Assembly (NCBI RefSeq): GCF_003367245.1 | Contig: NZ_QRGR01000013.1 | Span: 1-64,000 of the forward strand | DNA: 64,000 nt | Direction: 5' to 3' | Source: Pontibacter diazotrophicus | GTDB lineage: Bacteria; Bacteroidota; Bacteroidia; Cytophagales; Hymenobacteraceae | In this document: piece after piece, positions 25,101-35,142 of the stretch | How positions within the stretch are numbered: the first letter of the stretch is position 1 | How the letters are laid out: each line of letters opens with the position of its first letter | Program-made: the position numbers and the translations under genes | The notes under the pieces: generated by a model | What the model was told of the DNA's origin: nothing | The model's input: only the letters and a program-made list of their open reading frames with translations | Database searches by the model: none

Positions 25101-27158
25101 ATGTCGAACTGGAAAAAAAATCTCACACTACTACTATTCGGTGCTGCTACCCTTTACGGCGTAGAAGCAACTGCCCAGCAAAGCAGCGCTACAGCTACAC
25201 AAAAACAATTCATCGATAAGTCGAACATGGACGTGTCGGTAAAGCCGGGCGATGACTTTTATAGCTACGCCAGTGGTACATGGCTTAGAAATAACCCGGT
25301 GCCGGCAAAAGAAACCCGCTGGGGAAGCTTTAACCTGCTGCGCGATTTTAATATCAGCGCTGTGAAGGATATCCTTAACGAATCTGCTGCGAATAAAAGT
25401 GCTGCGCCAGGCTCGGTTGAAAAGCGCGTAGGCGATTTTTATGCCGCTGCCATGGATAGCGTGACCATCGATAAGCTGGGTTACACGCCTATCAAAAAGG
25501 ACCTGAAAAGAGTAGGGGCAGTGAAAGATACAAAAGCCATACTAAACGAGGTGGCTTACCTGAGAACATCGGGCGCAGGCTCTCCTATGTTTGGCTTTTA
25601 TGTAGGCCAGGACCGCAAGGATGTTAATAACATGGTTCCGCAGTTGAGCCAGGGCGGTACAACGCTGCCAGACCGTGACTACTACCTGAAAGATGATGCA
25701 CGCAGCAAGAAAATTCAGGACGCATACAAGACTTATATCACCACCCTGTTTACTTTAACAGGCGTTCCGCAGGCAAAATCACAGCAAAATGCAGAGACCA
25801 TCTTCAACCTAGAGAAGAAAATGGCCGAAGCACAAATGGCTCGTGTAGAGATGCGCGACCCGTACAAGACCTACAATAAATTCTCTGTTTCTGATTTCAG
25901 CAAAACCACACCGAACATTGACTGGAAGTCGATGATGGCAAAGATGAAAGTAACAGGCGAAGATACCATCCTGGTAAACAACCCTGCTTTCTTTAAAGAA
26001 CTCGACGGTTTAGTAAAAGCGACACCTGTTACAGACTGGCAGACGTACCTGCAGTGGAACGTGCTGAAGTCAGCTGCTCCATACCTGAGCACGCCGTTTG
26101 TGGATGCTAACTTTGCTTATTCACAGGCACTGAGCGGACAGAAGGTGCAGACGCCACGTTGGCAGCGCATGTCATCCCTAACAGACGGTACCATTGGTGA
26201 CCTGCTGGGACAGCTGTATGTGAAGAAGCACTTCAAGCCAGAGGCAAAAGAGAGAATGGAAGAACTGATCAGTAACCTGATCAAGGCTTACGAGATCCGC
26301 ATCAACAACCTGGATTGGATGACAGCCACCACAAAAGAGAAAGCTCTGGCCAAGTTACACGCCTTCACTCCAAAAGTGGGTTACCCGGATAACTGGAAAG
26401 CGTATGATGGCCTGGAGATAAACCGTAAAACCTTCTTCCAGAACGTGCGCAATGCCGGTGTTTGGGGATACAATGACATGGTAAGCCAGTTAGGCAAGCC
26501 TGTAGACAGAACCAAGTGGGGTATGACCGCACCAACCGTGAACGCTTACTATAGCCCGGTGATGAACGAGATCGTGTTCCCGGCAGGTATCCTGCAGTTC
26601 CCGTTCTTCGATCCGAATGCGGATGATGCAGTGAACTACGGCGGTATTGGTGCTGTAATCGGACACGAGATTTCTCATGGCTTCGACGACTCCGGTAGCC
26701 AGTACGACAAAGATGGCACGCTGCGCAACTGGTGGACAGAGGAAGACCGCGCCAGATTCGAGGAGAAGGCTAAAGCGCTGCAGGAGCAGTATGACGCTTA
26801 CACGGTACTGGACACTATTCACGTAAACGGTAAACTGACGCTGGGTGAGAACATTGGTGACTTAGGTGGATTAAGTGCTGCTTACGAAGCCTTTAAGATG
26901 ACAGAGCAAGGAAAGTCTAACGAGAAGATTGACGGTTTTACCCCTGATCAGCGTTTCTTCCTGTCGTGGGCACAGGTTTGGAGAGGTAATATCCTTCCTG
27001 AAGCAGCGGCACAGCAAATTATCACGGATCCGCACTCACCAGGGGAATACAGAACCATTGGTGCTCCGGTAAACATGGATGCCTGGTACGAAGCGTTTAA
27101 TGTGCAGCCGGGTGATAAGCTTTACAAAGCGCCGGAAGATAGAATCAGACTTTGGTAA
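25101..27158 (+). CDS. M13-family zinc metallopeptidase (neprilysin-like)
   Basis: A 685-residue secreted or envelope peptidase. A signal peptide (about 1-27, ending ATAQ) is followed by the M13 N-terminal helical domain and the catalytic domain. The zinc site is HEISH at 522-526, with the third ligand Glu583 in ENIGDLGG; the substrate-anchoring NAYY segment precedes it. Family members (PepO, neprilysin) cut short peptides. I took the ATG at 25101; the upstream in-frame TTG would add only three residues. A terminator follows, so it is probably a single transcription unit. Confidence 0.93.
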   Translation: MSNWKKNLTLLLFGAATLYGVEATAQQSSATATQKQFIDKSNMDVSVKPGDDFYSYASGTWLRNNPVPAKETRWGSFNLLRDFNISAVKDILNESAANKSAAPGSVEKRVGDFYAAAMDSVTIDKLGYTPIKKDLKRVGAVKDTKAILNEVAYLRTSGAGSPMFGFYVGQDRKDVNNMVPQLSQGGTTLPDRDYYLKDDARSKKIQDAYKTYITTLFTLTGVPQAKSQQNAETIFNLEKKMAEAQMARVEMRDPYKTYNKFSVSDFSKTTPNIDWKSMMAKMKVTGEDTILVNNPAFFKELDGLVKATPVTDWQTYLQWNVLKSAAPYLSTPFVDANFAYSQALSGQKVQTPRWQRMSSLTDGTIGDLLGQLYVKKHFKPEAKERMEELISNLIKAYEIRINNLDWMTATTKEKALAKLHAFTPKVGYPDNWKAYDGLEINRKTFFQNVRNAGVWGYNDMVSQLGKPVDRTKWGMTAPTVNAYYSPVMNEIVFPAGILQFPFFDPNADDAVNYGGIGAVIGHEISHGFDDSGSQYDKDGTLRNWWTEEDRARFEEKAKALQEQYDAYTVLDTIHVNGKLTLGENIGDLGGLSAAYEAFKMTEQGKSNEKIDGFTPDQRFFLSWAQVWRGNILPEAAAQQIITDPHSPGEYRTIGAPVNMDAWYEAFNVQPGDKLYKAPEDRIRLW

Positions 27159-27177
27159 TATCTTTTGCATAATATTG

Positions 27178-27212
27178 AAAAGCCGCTCTGTCTTCTGATG
27201 GAGCGGCTTTTT
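27178..27212 (+). terminator. Terminator after M13 peptidase
   Basis: The stem aaaagccgctc / gagcggctttt has a 12-nt loop and a short T-run. Confidence 0.88.
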
Positions 27213-27325
27213 AGTATTCTTAGATTACATAGGTGAAAAAACTTTATGTTTTTCTCTTTCTGTCAGCTTCACAGCAACCACCAAAGTAACATCATTATGC
27301 TGGCTTTTCGCCTCGCCGGCGGGGC

Positions 27326-27374
27326 CTTACTTTTCTCCTTGATGGGGGTAGGGGCCCTCTTAGAGAAAAGTAAG
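27326..27374 (+). repeat. Inverted repeat 1 of structured module
   Basis: Arms 27326-27337 (cttacttttctc) and 27363-27374 (gagaaaagtaag) are perfectly complementary over 12 bp with a G-rich 25-nt loop. Confidence 0.75.
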
Positions 27375-27386
27375 CAAAAGAATCAA

Positions 27387-27427
27387 GACAATTCGAAACT
27401 CGCTGAACGCTCAAACATCGAATTGTC
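27387..27427 (+). repeat. Inverted repeat 2 of structured module
   Basis: Arms 27387-27396 (gacaattcga) and 27418-27427 (tcgaattgtc) are perfectly complementary over 10 bp around a 21-nt loop. Confidence 0.7.
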
Positions 27428-27563
27428 AAATGGTGCACTTGGCAGTCTTGTCTGCTTCGTTGTTTCTGTGGTTTAGTTCAAACTTAACATCGACTTTTAC
27501 CAGCAACTATTCCATAAAAGAAGACTTTAGCACGAAGTGAATGAGTTTCCAGTTTTTCTGAGA

Positions 27564-27628
27564 GGCGCCTTGTAGATTTCCGGTGCCACGATAGTGGCAG
27601 CCGATAGGCAGGGAATTTACAAGGCGCC
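27564..27628 (+). repeat. Nested inverted repeat at start of 127-bp repeat copy
   Basis: Outer arms 27564-27574 and 27618-27628 (ggcgccttgta / tacaaggcgcc) pair perfectly. Inner arms 27584-27589 and 27594-27599 (tgccac / gtggca) form a second stem inside. The right outer arm lies within the 127-bp repeat, so the hairpin and the repeat belong to one unit here. Confidence 0.8.
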
Positions 27629-27731
27629 GAACGGGAAAACGCGCCCTCGCGGGAGTGGAGCGCAAAGTTGCATCCATGCAAAAGGCTATTCATGAGTCGC
27701 TGGATGAACCGCCACTACGGCAGCTTAGACA
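27605..27731 (+). repeat. Dispersed 127-bp repeat, copy B
   Basis: Identical at 109 of 127 positions to 125-251, same orientation. Here it is preceded by a matching hairpin arm and by two more inverted repeats, which the other copy lacks, so this may be the more complete copy. It ends 34 bp before the probable promoter of the NUDIX gene. Confidence 0.85.
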
Positions 27732-27764
27732 TACGAACTTGGCCAGCTTAAAGAACAATTCAGC

Positions 27765-27772
27765 TATATTTG
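27765..27772 (+). promoter_or_regulatory. Probable -7 box (TAnnTTTG) for NUDIX gene
   Basis: TATATTTG fits the Bacteroidota -7 consensus and lies 28 bp before the ATG at 27801. A TTG at 27739-27741 could serve as the -33 element. Confidence 0.45.
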
Positions 27773-27800
27773 CAGCAGAAAAGCATACATAACAACCGCT

Positions 27801-28358
27801 ATGATCGACGAACAACATAACCCCTGGACAACCCTGTCCTCAAAAGAAGTCTATGAAAACCCCTGGATAAAAGTGCGTGAAGACCAGGTACTGAACCCGA
27901 AAGGCGGACAAGGCATCTATGGAGTGGTGAGCATGAAAAACAAAGCCATCGGCATTATTCCGATAGATGATGAAGGATACACTTACCTGGTGGGGCAGTA
28001 CCGCTATGCTTTAAACGAATATTCTTGGGAGATACCGATGGGCGGCGGCCTGATTGAAAACGACATCCTGGAGTCGGCGAAGCGGGAACTGCAGGAAGAA
28101 ACAGGCTATACGGCTGCTAAATGGACAAATATGATGAGGCTGCATACGTCTAATTCTGTTACCAACGAAGAAGGATTTGTTTTTTTGGCGCAGGAACTAA
28201 CAGCAGGCGAAACAGCATTTGAAGAGACAGAGGAACTGCACATAAAGCGGGTGCCTTTTCAGGAGGCGGTGCGTATGGCTATGAATAACGAGATAACAGA
28301 TGCCATCAGCGTGGCAGGCATTCTGAAGGCAGCCTTGCTCCTGCAGCAACAAAGGTAG
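27801..28358 (+). CDS. NUDIX hydrolase (ADP-ribose-pyrophosphatase-like)
   Basis: A 185-residue cytoplasmic hydrolase. The Nudix box is recognised by RELQEETGY, preceded by IPMGGGLIENDILESAK. Compared with the usual GX5EX7REUXEEXGU, the loop after the first Gly is contracted and the first Glu is replaced, as in a subfamily common in Bacteroidota that reads EIPMGG. The fold and neighbours of the box are those of ADP-sugar pyrophosphatases (WxxxREDxVLNPKG start). The true nucleotide substrate is unknown. Confidence 0.88.
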   Translation: MIDEQHNPWTTLSSKEVYENPWIKVREDQVLNPKGGQGIYGVVSMKNKAIGIIPIDDEGYTYLVGQYRYALNEYSWEIPMGGGLIENDILESAKRELQEETGYTAAKWTNMMRLHTSNSVTNEEGFVFLAQELTAGETAFEETEELHIKRVPFQEAVRMAMNNEITDAISVAGILKAALLLQQQR

Positions 28359-28459
28359 CAAGCATACCACGGAAGCAGGTTTGTCGTTAGGACTATGCCC
28401 TGTGTGGCGGGCTGTCTGCCAGATTTGTACAATTAGGGATAATGCTTACATTTGGATGT

Positions 28460-29260
28460 ATGAAAGCCATTAAATACGTATCACATCGAATCTACACTAC
28501 CTGGTGCGTCACCTGGTTTGTGCTGCCGTTTGTGGTATCCTATCCTCTCCAGGCTTTTCTAATCCGGAAGGAGAAGTGGTGGCGCCATGTGCACAACATC
28601 AACCGCGGTTGGTCTACTGTTTTCCTGCGCATGTTCCTGGCCCCGCTTATAGTGGATCGCCGGGCCAAGCTTGACCCGAACCAGCAGTATATTTTCACGC
28701 CCAACCACAGCTCTTACCTCGATATCCCGATGATGCTGCATACCATCCCCGGATTTCTTAACTTTGTGGGGAAGAGTTCACTTGCAAAGGTGCCGCTTTG
28801 GGGAAAGGTATATGGGACGCTCTATATTACGGTAGACCGGAGAAACCCGGTAAGCAGTGCCCGCAGTTACATCAAGTCAGTAAGAACGCTGGAACAGGGG
28901 CGCAGCCTAGCCATTTTTCCGGAAGGAACCATACCGAAGACCGCTGGCGAAAAGCTGATGGAGTTCAAGGACGGTCCTTTTAAACTGGCTATCGAGAGGC
29001 AACTGCCGGTGGTGCCTGTAACGATGCCCTACAACCAGCACTTTCTGCCAGACCTGGAGGGTAAGCTTAAAGTGCGCTGGCACCCGCTCAAAATAGTGGT
29101 GCACGAGCCGATTCAAACCAAGGGTATGACCTTACAGGACCTGCCGGAGCTAAAGGCACGGGTATTTAACATCATTCAGACAGAGATAACGAAACACAAG
29201 AAGATATATGTCAACGGATATTCAGACTATAAAAAAATTAGCACACTTAGCGAGGCTTGA
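28460..29260 (+). CDS. plsC: 1-acyl-sn-glycerol-3-phosphate acyltransferase
   Basis: A 266-residue membrane-bound acyltransferase making phosphatidic acid for phospholipid synthesis. It has an N-terminal membrane helix, the NHSSYLD box (HX4D, catalytic His and Asp) and the FPEGTI substrate box. The 3' end overlaps gatC by 53 nt. A start six codons upstream (28442) is also possible; I prefer the ATG at 28460 because MKAIKYVSHRIYT is a normal start for this group. Confidence 0.92.
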   Translation: MKAIKYVSHRIYTTWCVTWFVLPFVVSYPLQAFLIRKEKWWRHVHNINRGWSTVFLRMFLAPLIVDRRAKLDPNQQYIFTPNHSSYLDIPMMLHTIPGFLNFVGKSSLAKVPLWGKVYGTLYITVDRRNPVSSARSYIKSVRTLEQGRSLAIFPEGTIPKTAGEKLMEFKDGPFKLAIERQLPVVPVTMPYNQHFLPDLEGKLKVRWHPLKIVVHEPIQTKGMTLQDLPELKARVFNIIQTEITKHKKIYVNGYSDYKKISTLSEA

Positions 29261-29495
29261 GTTCAACGAAGAGAAAGAGCAGGAAATGCTGCAGGACCTG
29301 AACAAGATCCTGAACTGGATGGACAAGCTGCGCGAACTGGACACAGAGCATGTGGAGCCTTTAACGCACATGTCGGAAGAGGTGAACGTGCTGCGCGAGG
29401 ATGTTGCCAGGAATACTGTTACACATGAAGAGGCGTTATTGAACGCCCCTAAAAAAGACTCTGATTACTTCCGGGTTCCGAAAGTTTTGGAGTAG
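29208..29495 (+). CDS. gatC: Asp-tRNA(Asn)/Glu-tRNA(Gln) amidotransferase subunit C
   Basis: A 95-residue GatC. It begins with the typical IQTIKKLAHLARLEFNEEK helix, contains DLNKILNWMDKLRELDTEHVEPL and ends with the VRED-to-YFRVPKVLE segment. GatC helps GatA/GatB assembly for transamidation of mischarged tRNAs. The gene overlaps plsC by 53 nt, which suggests translational coupling. gatA and gatB are not in the window. Confidence 0.95.
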   Translation: MSTDIQTIKKLAHLARLEFNEEKEQEMLQDLNKILNWMDKLRELDTEHVEPLTHMSEEVNVLREDVARNTVTHEEALLNAPKKDSDYFRVPKVLE

Positions 29496-29510
29496 TCTGC
29501 TGACCTATAT

Positions 29511-32500
29511 ATGAATAAAATTAAGTTTTGGGAAGGTTGGGATACTGACATAAGGTATCCCTATCTTTTTTTACTCCTGTTGGGTGTGCTGGCCCTGTTG
29601 TTGGGCATTTACCATTATTTTAGCGGAGAAAGCCTTGCCTTTGGCTGGGATAAAATCACAGATCTGCAGGTAGTACCCCTGCCGGTGCATGAGATCACAC
29701 GCCTCCTCGAGCCTTTTACGCTTTCTGCAGACGGCTATCTTATTTTTGAACAGTATGATGTAGGGCTGCCAACAATAAATACAGCGGCAGCAACCCTCAT
29801 GCTGATTATCCTGGCCCTGTGTGTTGCCTTTTATACTGCCGCCATCAGCACCATGAAGCAGTTGCCATACTTTGGCAGCATACTGCTGCTCATGCTGTTC
29901 CTGGCCACCTTTAACTTTGATGTACTCGGTGCGTTTGGCAATGCCTCCAGTCAACTGCTGCTGATTGCTATCGCCTTGCTGGCCATCAGTAGTTATGCAT
30001 TTCAGGCTTTTTGGAAGGGGGTTAACTTTTCGCTGCGCCTGCTGGCGATGCTACTTGTTGTGCTGCTGATTGGTATGCTGACTTACAGAGGGGGAGGATT
30101 CCCGGCGGAACTGGTAACGCTGCACCTGGTAAACTATAGCACGATTGGCACGCTGGTAGCTACCGTGCTGTTTATCCTGTGGGTAGCCTACGAAAACGTA
30201 AATGCACTGCTCTGGATTAATACGCAGGCAAAGACGCCGGAGCGCCGTTTTAGTATGTGGCAGTTTATACTGGTTAGTGTGCTGTACCTGCTCAACCTGG
30301 TGTTGCTTTACCTTCGCCATATCGGTTACCTGCAGCTAGACCTGTTTTACATTAACGGCTATTTCATTCTGCTGCTCTCTGCAGTGGCAGGCTTTTGGGG
30401 AATGCGACAACGGGAGCAGTATTATAAATCCCTCTTCCTGTTCCGGCCAACAGGTGCTGTGCTGTACCTGGTGTTCGCCACCATTGCCTTTTTGAGCATT
30501 GGGTATGCCTTCGCCACAGCTAACGATCCGCTCACTGTATTTTATCACGACATGATCGTGTACACGCACCTTGCCTTTGGCGTGGGCTTCTTCCTGTACA
30601 TTATGATCAACTTTGGGCGGCTTATAGAGCAGCGTTTGCCGGTATATAAGGTAGTCTATCAGCCGAAGAGTTTCTCCCTTTTCTCTTTTTTCCTGATGAG
30701 CCTGATTGCCTGTGTTATACTGGTGATGCGCACGCAGTACCGTTCTTATTTTCATGTGCAGGCAGGGTACTATAACTACCTCGGCGATCTGTATTCAGCT
30801 TCCGGAAATGATATTCTGGCGCAGCGGTTTTATGAGGAAAGCGATCTGTATGACGCCAACAATGTGAAAGCCAACTATAGCCTGGCCGCCATGCACCGTC
30901 AGGATGCGCAGGTAAACAACGAGATTCTGCGGCTCAAGGACGCGCTGGAAAAGCGCCCGAACCCGAAAATATACGTGCGCCTCGCAAACCTCTACGACGA
31001 AAAGCAGTTCTTTTTTGAGAAGCTGTATGTGCTGCAGCAGGGCGCGGAACGGTTCCCGGAAAGCGGCGAGATCTATAACAACCTGGCCCTGCTTTACTCC
31101 CAGACAAGCGTGCAGGACAGCACCGAGTATTATTTTGACATGGCGTATGCCTATAACTCAGATAATGATTTTGTGCTTAGCAACCGCTTAGCTTATTACA
31201 CGCGGCAGGCCATGCTGGACCCTGCCAAAGTGGTGCTGGAGGAAAGCCGGAAAGGCAAAGCCAAGTCGCTGCGCAGCAACATGGCCGCTTTGCGGCAACT
31301 GCTGGGCAGAGACCCGCAAAATGAGGACACCTTTATGCCGGATTCCATACAGGCAGTGGAGGACTTTACGCTTTTCTATAACCAGACCATCAGCAGGCTT
31401 AACAAAGGCGATACCACACGACTGGAGGCAATCAACAGTTACCTTGCGTCGCCTGCTAACCAGCTGTTTCACGAAGACCTGCTGTACCTGAAGGGGCTGG
31501 TGCACCACTATAATGGCCTGCCAAGAGAGGGCAGGAGAGTGGTCGAGAACCTTGCGCTACAGTCAGAGCGGCGCAGTGGCTATTACTATAATGCCCTTGG
31601 CCAGTGGATGCTGGAGGAAGAGAACTACCGGGCTGCGGCCGCTTATTTTAAGCAGGCCAAAGACATGGGTTATATACAGGCCTACCTGAGCCAGGGGTAT
31701 GCGCTGGCGCTGGCAAACCAGCCGGAGGCCGCGACAGAGGCGCTGGAGGAGGTGGCCTTCACCGAGAATGAAGCAGCTGTTGCCGTGGCGCAGGATCTGG
31801 CAGAGGTGCTGCAACAAGATGTGAAGACAATTGTGACAGAGGTGCCGGATAAAGATAAAGTGCAGTACCTGTTAACCCACTTGCCACGGCTGAGCCTGGA
31901 GGAGGTAAATACCCTGGTACAGGCGGTAGAAGAGAAAGACCTGAAGCGCCGGGCCATGATAGCACGCATAGATTACCTGATTGGCCGGAAAGACTGGAGG
32001 GCAGCTTACGAAGCGATAAAAGAAACAGCGCCCAAGCTGCAGCCGGAAGGGGAACTCCGGTCGGCTCTGAACCTGCAGCAGCTCAAGGTGTGGCTGTACG
32101 CCGGAAACTACGATGCCGTGCTTAACAGGATGGACAAACTGTACCTGACGGACCGCGATAAGCGCCAGCGGCTGTACTTCAGGGCACGCATCGCCGAAGT
32201 GAAAGGACGCACAGAAGAAGCCGCCACGCGGTATGAGCAGGCCCTGAAAATGCTTCTGTATGATGAGGAGGTGGTGTTGGCAGCAGCAAACTTTTTTGAC
32301 AAGTATAAGCCGGAAGGAGAGACAGCTTATAATATTCTACTGAGCGGTATCACCTATAATCCTTATGCGGCAGAGCTCTATAAAGCGTATGCGCTGGAGA
32401 GCCTGGACCAGGGTTTATATACCTATGCGGAACAGGCACAGGAAACGTTGCAGAATTTGCTTCCTTCTTCAGAATACAGTACATTTATAAAGAAGTTAAA

Positions 32501-32549
32501 CCAAAAACGCCAGGAAGTTGAGACCCGTGCTGACAACTGGCAACTATGA
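29511..32549 (+). CDS. Large polytopic membrane protein with TPR tail
   Basis: A 1012-residue protein not matching a named family that I recognise. Residues 20 to about 410 hold about eleven membrane helices. Residues about 415 to 1010 are a long TPR-like solenoid with repeated helix pairs, for example [26 protein letters not shown]. The solenoid would sit on one face of the membrane as a protein-binding scaffold. It begins 15 bp after gatC and ends 10 bp before the ABC ATPase start, so all three are probably in one operon with plsC. It could be the membrane partner of that ATPase, but it does not resemble FtsX/MacB permeases. Function unknown. Confidence 0.8.
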   Translation: MNKIKFWEGWDTDIRYPYLFLLLLGVLALLLGIYHYFSGESLAFGWDKITDLQVVPLPVHEITRLLEPFTLSADGYLIFEQYDVGLPTINTAAATLMLIILALCVAFYTAAISTMKQLPYFGSILLLMLFLATFNFDVLGAFGNASSQLLLIAIALLAISSYAFQAFWKGVNFSLRLLAMLLVVLLIGMLTYRGGGFPAELVTLHLVNYSTIGTLVATVLFILWVAYENVNALLWINTQAKTPERRFSMWQFILVSVLYLLNLVLLYLRHIGYLQLDLFYINGYFILLLSAVAGFWGMRQREQYYKSLFLFRPTGAVLYLVFATIAFLSIGYAFATANDPLTVFYHDMIVYTHLAFGVGFFLYIMINFGRLIEQRLPVYKVVYQPKSFSLFSFFLMSLIACVILVMRTQYRSYFHVQAGYYNYLGDLYSASGNDILAQRFYEESDLYDANNVKANYSLAAMHRQDAQVNNEILRLKDALEKRPNPKIYVRLANLYDEKQFFFEKLYVLQQGAERFPESGEIYNNLALLYSQTSVQDSTEYYFDMAYAYNSDNDFVLSNRLAYYTRQAMLDPAKVVLEESRKGKAKSLRSNMAALRQLLGRDPQNEDTFMPDSIQAVEDFTLFYNQTISRLNKGDTTRLEAINSYLASPANQLFHEDLLYLKGLVHHYNGLPREGRRVVENLALQSERRSGYYYNALGQWMLEEENYRAAAAYFKQAKDMGYIQAYLSQGYALALANQPEAATEALEEVAFTENEAAVAVAQDLAEVLQQDVKTIVTEVPDKDKVQYLLTHLPRLSLEEVNTLVQAVEEKDLKRRAMIARIDYLIGRKDWRAAYEAIKETAPKLQPEGELRSALNLQQLKVWLYAGNYDAVLNRMDKLYLTDRDKRQRLYFRARIAEVKGRTEEAATRYEQALKMLLYDEEVVLAAANFFDKYKPEGETAYNILLSGITYNPYAAELYKAYALESLDQGLYTYAEQAQETLQNLLPSSEYSTFIKKLNQKRQEVETRADNWQL

Positions 32550-32559
32550 AAAAAACCGT

Positions 32560-33285
32560 ATGGACACGCTTATTGTAACGCATGACATCTCAAAGATATA
32601 CCGCATGGGGACAGAGACCATCCACGCGCTTAAATCGGTGTCTATTAAAATCTCCAAAGGCGAGTATGTGGCTTTTATGGGGCCTTCCGGCTCCGGCAAG
32701 TCCACGTTCATGAATATCATCGGCTGCCTCGACACACCCACCGGCGGCACCTATATCCTGAACGGCAACGATGTGAGCAACATGACGGACAATGAGCTGG
32801 CAGAGGTGCGCAACAAAGAAATAGGCTTCGTGTTCCAGACCTTTAACCTGCTGCCGCGGCAAACGTCGCTGGAGAACGTGGCCTTGCCACTGATATATGC
32901 AGGCTACGGTAAAAGCGATCGGGAGGAGAAGGCACAGCGTGCGCTGGAAAGCGTGGGCCTCGGCACCCGGGGCAAGCACAAGCCAAATGAACTTTCAGGA
33001 GGCCAGCGGCAGCGTGTGGCCATTGCCCGTGCCCTCATCAACAACCCAAGCATTATACTGGCAGATGAACCGACAGGTAACCTCGACTCTAAAACCTCTT
33101 ACGAGATTATGGAACTGTTTGAAGACCTGCACGCCAAGGGTAACACCATTATTATGGTGACGCACGAAGAAGACATTGCCAAATACGCACACCGCATCAT
33201 AAGAATGCGCGACGGCCTGATAGAGTCTGATACGATAAATGAGGATATCGCTACCGCCACCAGGCTACAGGAGGAACAACATTAG
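32560..33285 (+). CDS. ABC transporter ATP-binding protein (MacB/LolD-type)
   Basis: A 241-residue ATPase. Walker A is GPSGSGKST, the signature is [15 protein letters not shown], Walker B is [13 protein letters not shown], and the H-loop is in IMVTHEED. The family couples to FtsX-like permeases for lipoprotein, peptide or drug export. No such permease is next to it: the neighbours are a large TPR membrane protein and a cobalamin adenosyltransferase. I chose the ATG at 32560 since [17 protein letters not shown] is a normal start; a longer frame overlaps the previous gene. Confidence 0.93.
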   Translation: MDTLIVTHDISKIYRMGTETIHALKSVSIKISKGEYVAFMGPSGSGKSTFMNIIGCLDTPTGGTYILNGNDVSNMTDNELAEVRNKEIGFVFQTFNLLPRQTSLENVALPLIYAGYGKSDREEKAQRALESVGLGTRGKHKPNELSGGQRQRVAIARALINNPSIILADEPTGNLDSKTSYEIMELFEDLHAKGNTIIMVTHEEDIAKYAHRIIRMRDGLIESDTINEDIATATRLQEEQH

Positions 33286-33377
33286 AGTTTGTTTTAAATT
33301 TAACCTTTGAGTTGCAAATACGTGCTTCAGAATCTGGAATCACTCTTTTTTGCTTTCAAAAATAAACTAAGCTCTTA

Positions 33378-33926
33378 ATGAAAATATACACAAAAACAGG
33401 CGACAAAGGCACCACCTCCCTTATTGGCGGTACCCGTGTGGCCAAATCCAATCTGCGCATAGAGGCCTACGGCACCGTAGACGAACTGAACTCTTATATT
33501 GGGCTGGTGCGTGACCAGGAGGTGAACAGGGAACGAGCCACTATCCTGAAAGAGATACAAGACAGGCTTTTCACCATTGGTGCCCTCCTGGCTACTGATC
33601 CTGAGAAATCAAAAATGAAAACCCCTGACCTGCACGAAGAGGATGTTACTTTGTTGGAGCAGGAGATTGATACCATGACAGCCGAAGTGCCGCCGCTGCG
33701 CGCTTTTGTGCTGCCGGGCGGGCATCAGTCGGTTTCGTTTTGCCATGTGGCCCGTTGCGTGTGCCGCCGTGCCGAGCGTTTAGCCATTCATTTGCAGGAG
33801 CTTTCGCCGGTAGAGGACCTGGTGATAAAATATCTGAACAGATTATCCGACTACTTGTTCGCACTTTGCCGTAAAATGACGCAGGAACTCGGGGCGGAGG
33901 AAATTACCTGGAAGCCGCGCGTCTGA
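33378..33926 (+). CDS. PduO-type cob(I)alamin adenosyltransferase
   Basis: A 182-residue adenosyltransferase. The ATP-binding start KIYTKTGDKGTTSLIGG, the VDELNSYIG helix and the RCVCRRAERL box with its Arg and Glu are those of PduO/MMAB enzymes. It attaches the adenosyl group of ATP to cob(I)alamin to give coenzyme B12, for example for methylmalonyl-CoA mutase. No mutase is in the window. The PrpE-like synthetase upstream would feed such a pathway, but the genes are 15 kb apart. Confidence 0.94.
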   Translation: MKIYTKTGDKGTTSLIGGTRVAKSNLRIEAYGTVDELNSYIGLVRDQEVNRERATILKEIQDRLFTIGALLATDPEKSKMKTPDLHEEDVTLLEQEIDTMTAEVPPLRAFVLPGGHQSVSFCHVARCVCRRAERLAIHLQELSPVEDLVIKYLNRLSDYLFALCRKMTQELGAEEITWKPRV

Positions 33927-33966
33927 TAAAACATATCTGAATAAATTTAAGCATAAATCTAACTAT

Positions 33967-35040
33967 ATGTCAGTTGATACTCTAACTATACCTACAGAGC
34001 GTGTGCAGCAATCACGCATTTCGCAGGTGGATTTTGACAATCTTCAGTTCGGGAAGACTTTCTCCGACCACATGTTTGTGGTGGATTATAAAGACGGCGC
34101 ATGGCAAAACCCACAGGTGCTGCCCTACGGTAACATGTCGCTGAGCCCTGCTACTTCTTCCCTGCACTATGGCCAGGCTCTTTTTGAGGGGATGAAAGCG
34201 TACCGTGACCAAAATGGTGACCTTCTTCTTTTCAGACCCCTGGCCAATCATAAGCGCCTGAACACTTCAGCAGAGCGTTTGTGCATGCCGGAGTTGCCGG
34301 AGGAGCTTTTCATGCAGGGCCTTAGCCAGTTGTTGCGCACAGATGCAGAATGGGTGCCTTCAAAGGAGGGAAGTTCTCTGTATATTCGTCCGCTGATGTT
34401 TGCCACAGACGATTATATTGGAGTGCGGCCGTCGCTAACGTACCGTTTCCTGATCATCACGTGCCCGGTAGGCAAGTACTACGATAAGCCGGTGAAGGTA
34501 GCGGTGGAGCCTCATTATGTGCGTTCAGCAGAAGGTGGGGCGGGTTATGCCAAAGCGGCAGGTAACTATGCGGCGGCACTGCTGCCATCCCGTAAAATGC
34601 AGGAGAAAGGCTACGACCAGCTTATCTGGACTGATGCCAAGGAGCACAAATACATAGAGGAATCAGGTACCATGAACGTGATGTTTGTGATAGATGGTGT
34701 GCTGGTAACCCCGAGCCTGAGCACCAGTATTCTGCACGGTGTTACCCGCGACAGTGTGCTGCAGGTGGCAAAAGATCTCGGCTATACGGTAGAAGAGCGT
34801 CGTATTGCTGTTGACGAAGTCATTGAGGCGCAGAAAAACGGCAAACTTTCAGAAGCCTTCGGAACGGGAACAGCAGCTATAATTTCGCAGATTTCCCTGA
34901 TCCATCATAACGGGCAGGATTATGAGCTGCCTCCTGTGGAGGGACGTGAAATCTCTAACAGGGTAGCTGCAGAGTTAGATAAAGTAAGAACAGGCCAGGC
35001 ACCGGATACACACAATTGGGTGCATAAAATCAGCCTGTAA
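33967..35040 (+). CDS. ilvE: Branched-chain amino-acid aminotransferase
   Basis: A 357-residue fold-type IV PLP aminotransferase. The PLP Lys is residue 196 in GYAKAAGNYAA; YIEESGTMNV and FGTGTAAIISQI are the cofactor-phosphate and substrate regions. It is the larger mitochondrial/BCAT-like form, common in Bacteroidota. It makes Val, Leu and Ile from their keto acids with glutamate. It follows the adenosyltransferase by 40 bp; a terminator stands after it. Confidence 0.95.
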   Translation: MSVDTLTIPTERVQQSRISQVDFDNLQFGKTFSDHMFVVDYKDGAWQNPQVLPYGNMSLSPATSSLHYGQALFEGMKAYRDQNGDLLLFRPLANHKRLNTSAERLCMPELPEELFMQGLSQLLRTDAEWVPSKEGSSLYIRPLMFATDDYIGVRPSLTYRFLIITCPVGKYYDKPVKVAVEPHYVRSAEGGAGYAKAAGNYAAALLPSRKMQEKGYDQLIWTDAKEHKYIEESGTMNVMFVIDGVLVTPSLSTSILHGVTRDSVLQVAKDLGYTVEERRIAVDEVIEAQKNGKLSEAFGTGTAAIISQISLIHHNGQDYELPPVEGREISNRVAAELDKVRTGQAPDTHNWVHKISL

Positions 35041-35056
35041 AGCATAACATATGCAC

Positions 35057-35101
35057 AAAATGCTGGAGTATAGGCTGCTATGGTTTATACTGCAGCATTT
35101 T
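35057..35101 (+). terminator. Terminator between ilvE and prfB
   Basis: A 16-bp stem with one mismatch (aaaatgctg... / ...cagcatttt) around a 13-nt loop, ending in TTTT. Confidence 0.75.
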
Positions 35102-35142
35102 GCCTTTTAAACGATTTCATACATTTTTATAAACTATAATCC

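Larger units (their letters stand above)
27159..27800. other. Long intergenic region with structured dispersed module
   Basis: Contains the peptidase terminator, a chain of hairpins (27326-27374, 27387-27427, 27564-27628), a 127-bp repeat copy (27605-27731) and a probable promoter for the NUDIX gene. A reading frame at 27246-27476 overlaps the first two hairpins and seems to be part of the module rather than a gene. Confidence 0.6.

Noticed and set aside
27246..27476. Frame of 76 codons as a protein gene
   Set aside because: It overlaps two inverted repeats of the structured intergenic module and has no start signal; it is treated as part of the module.
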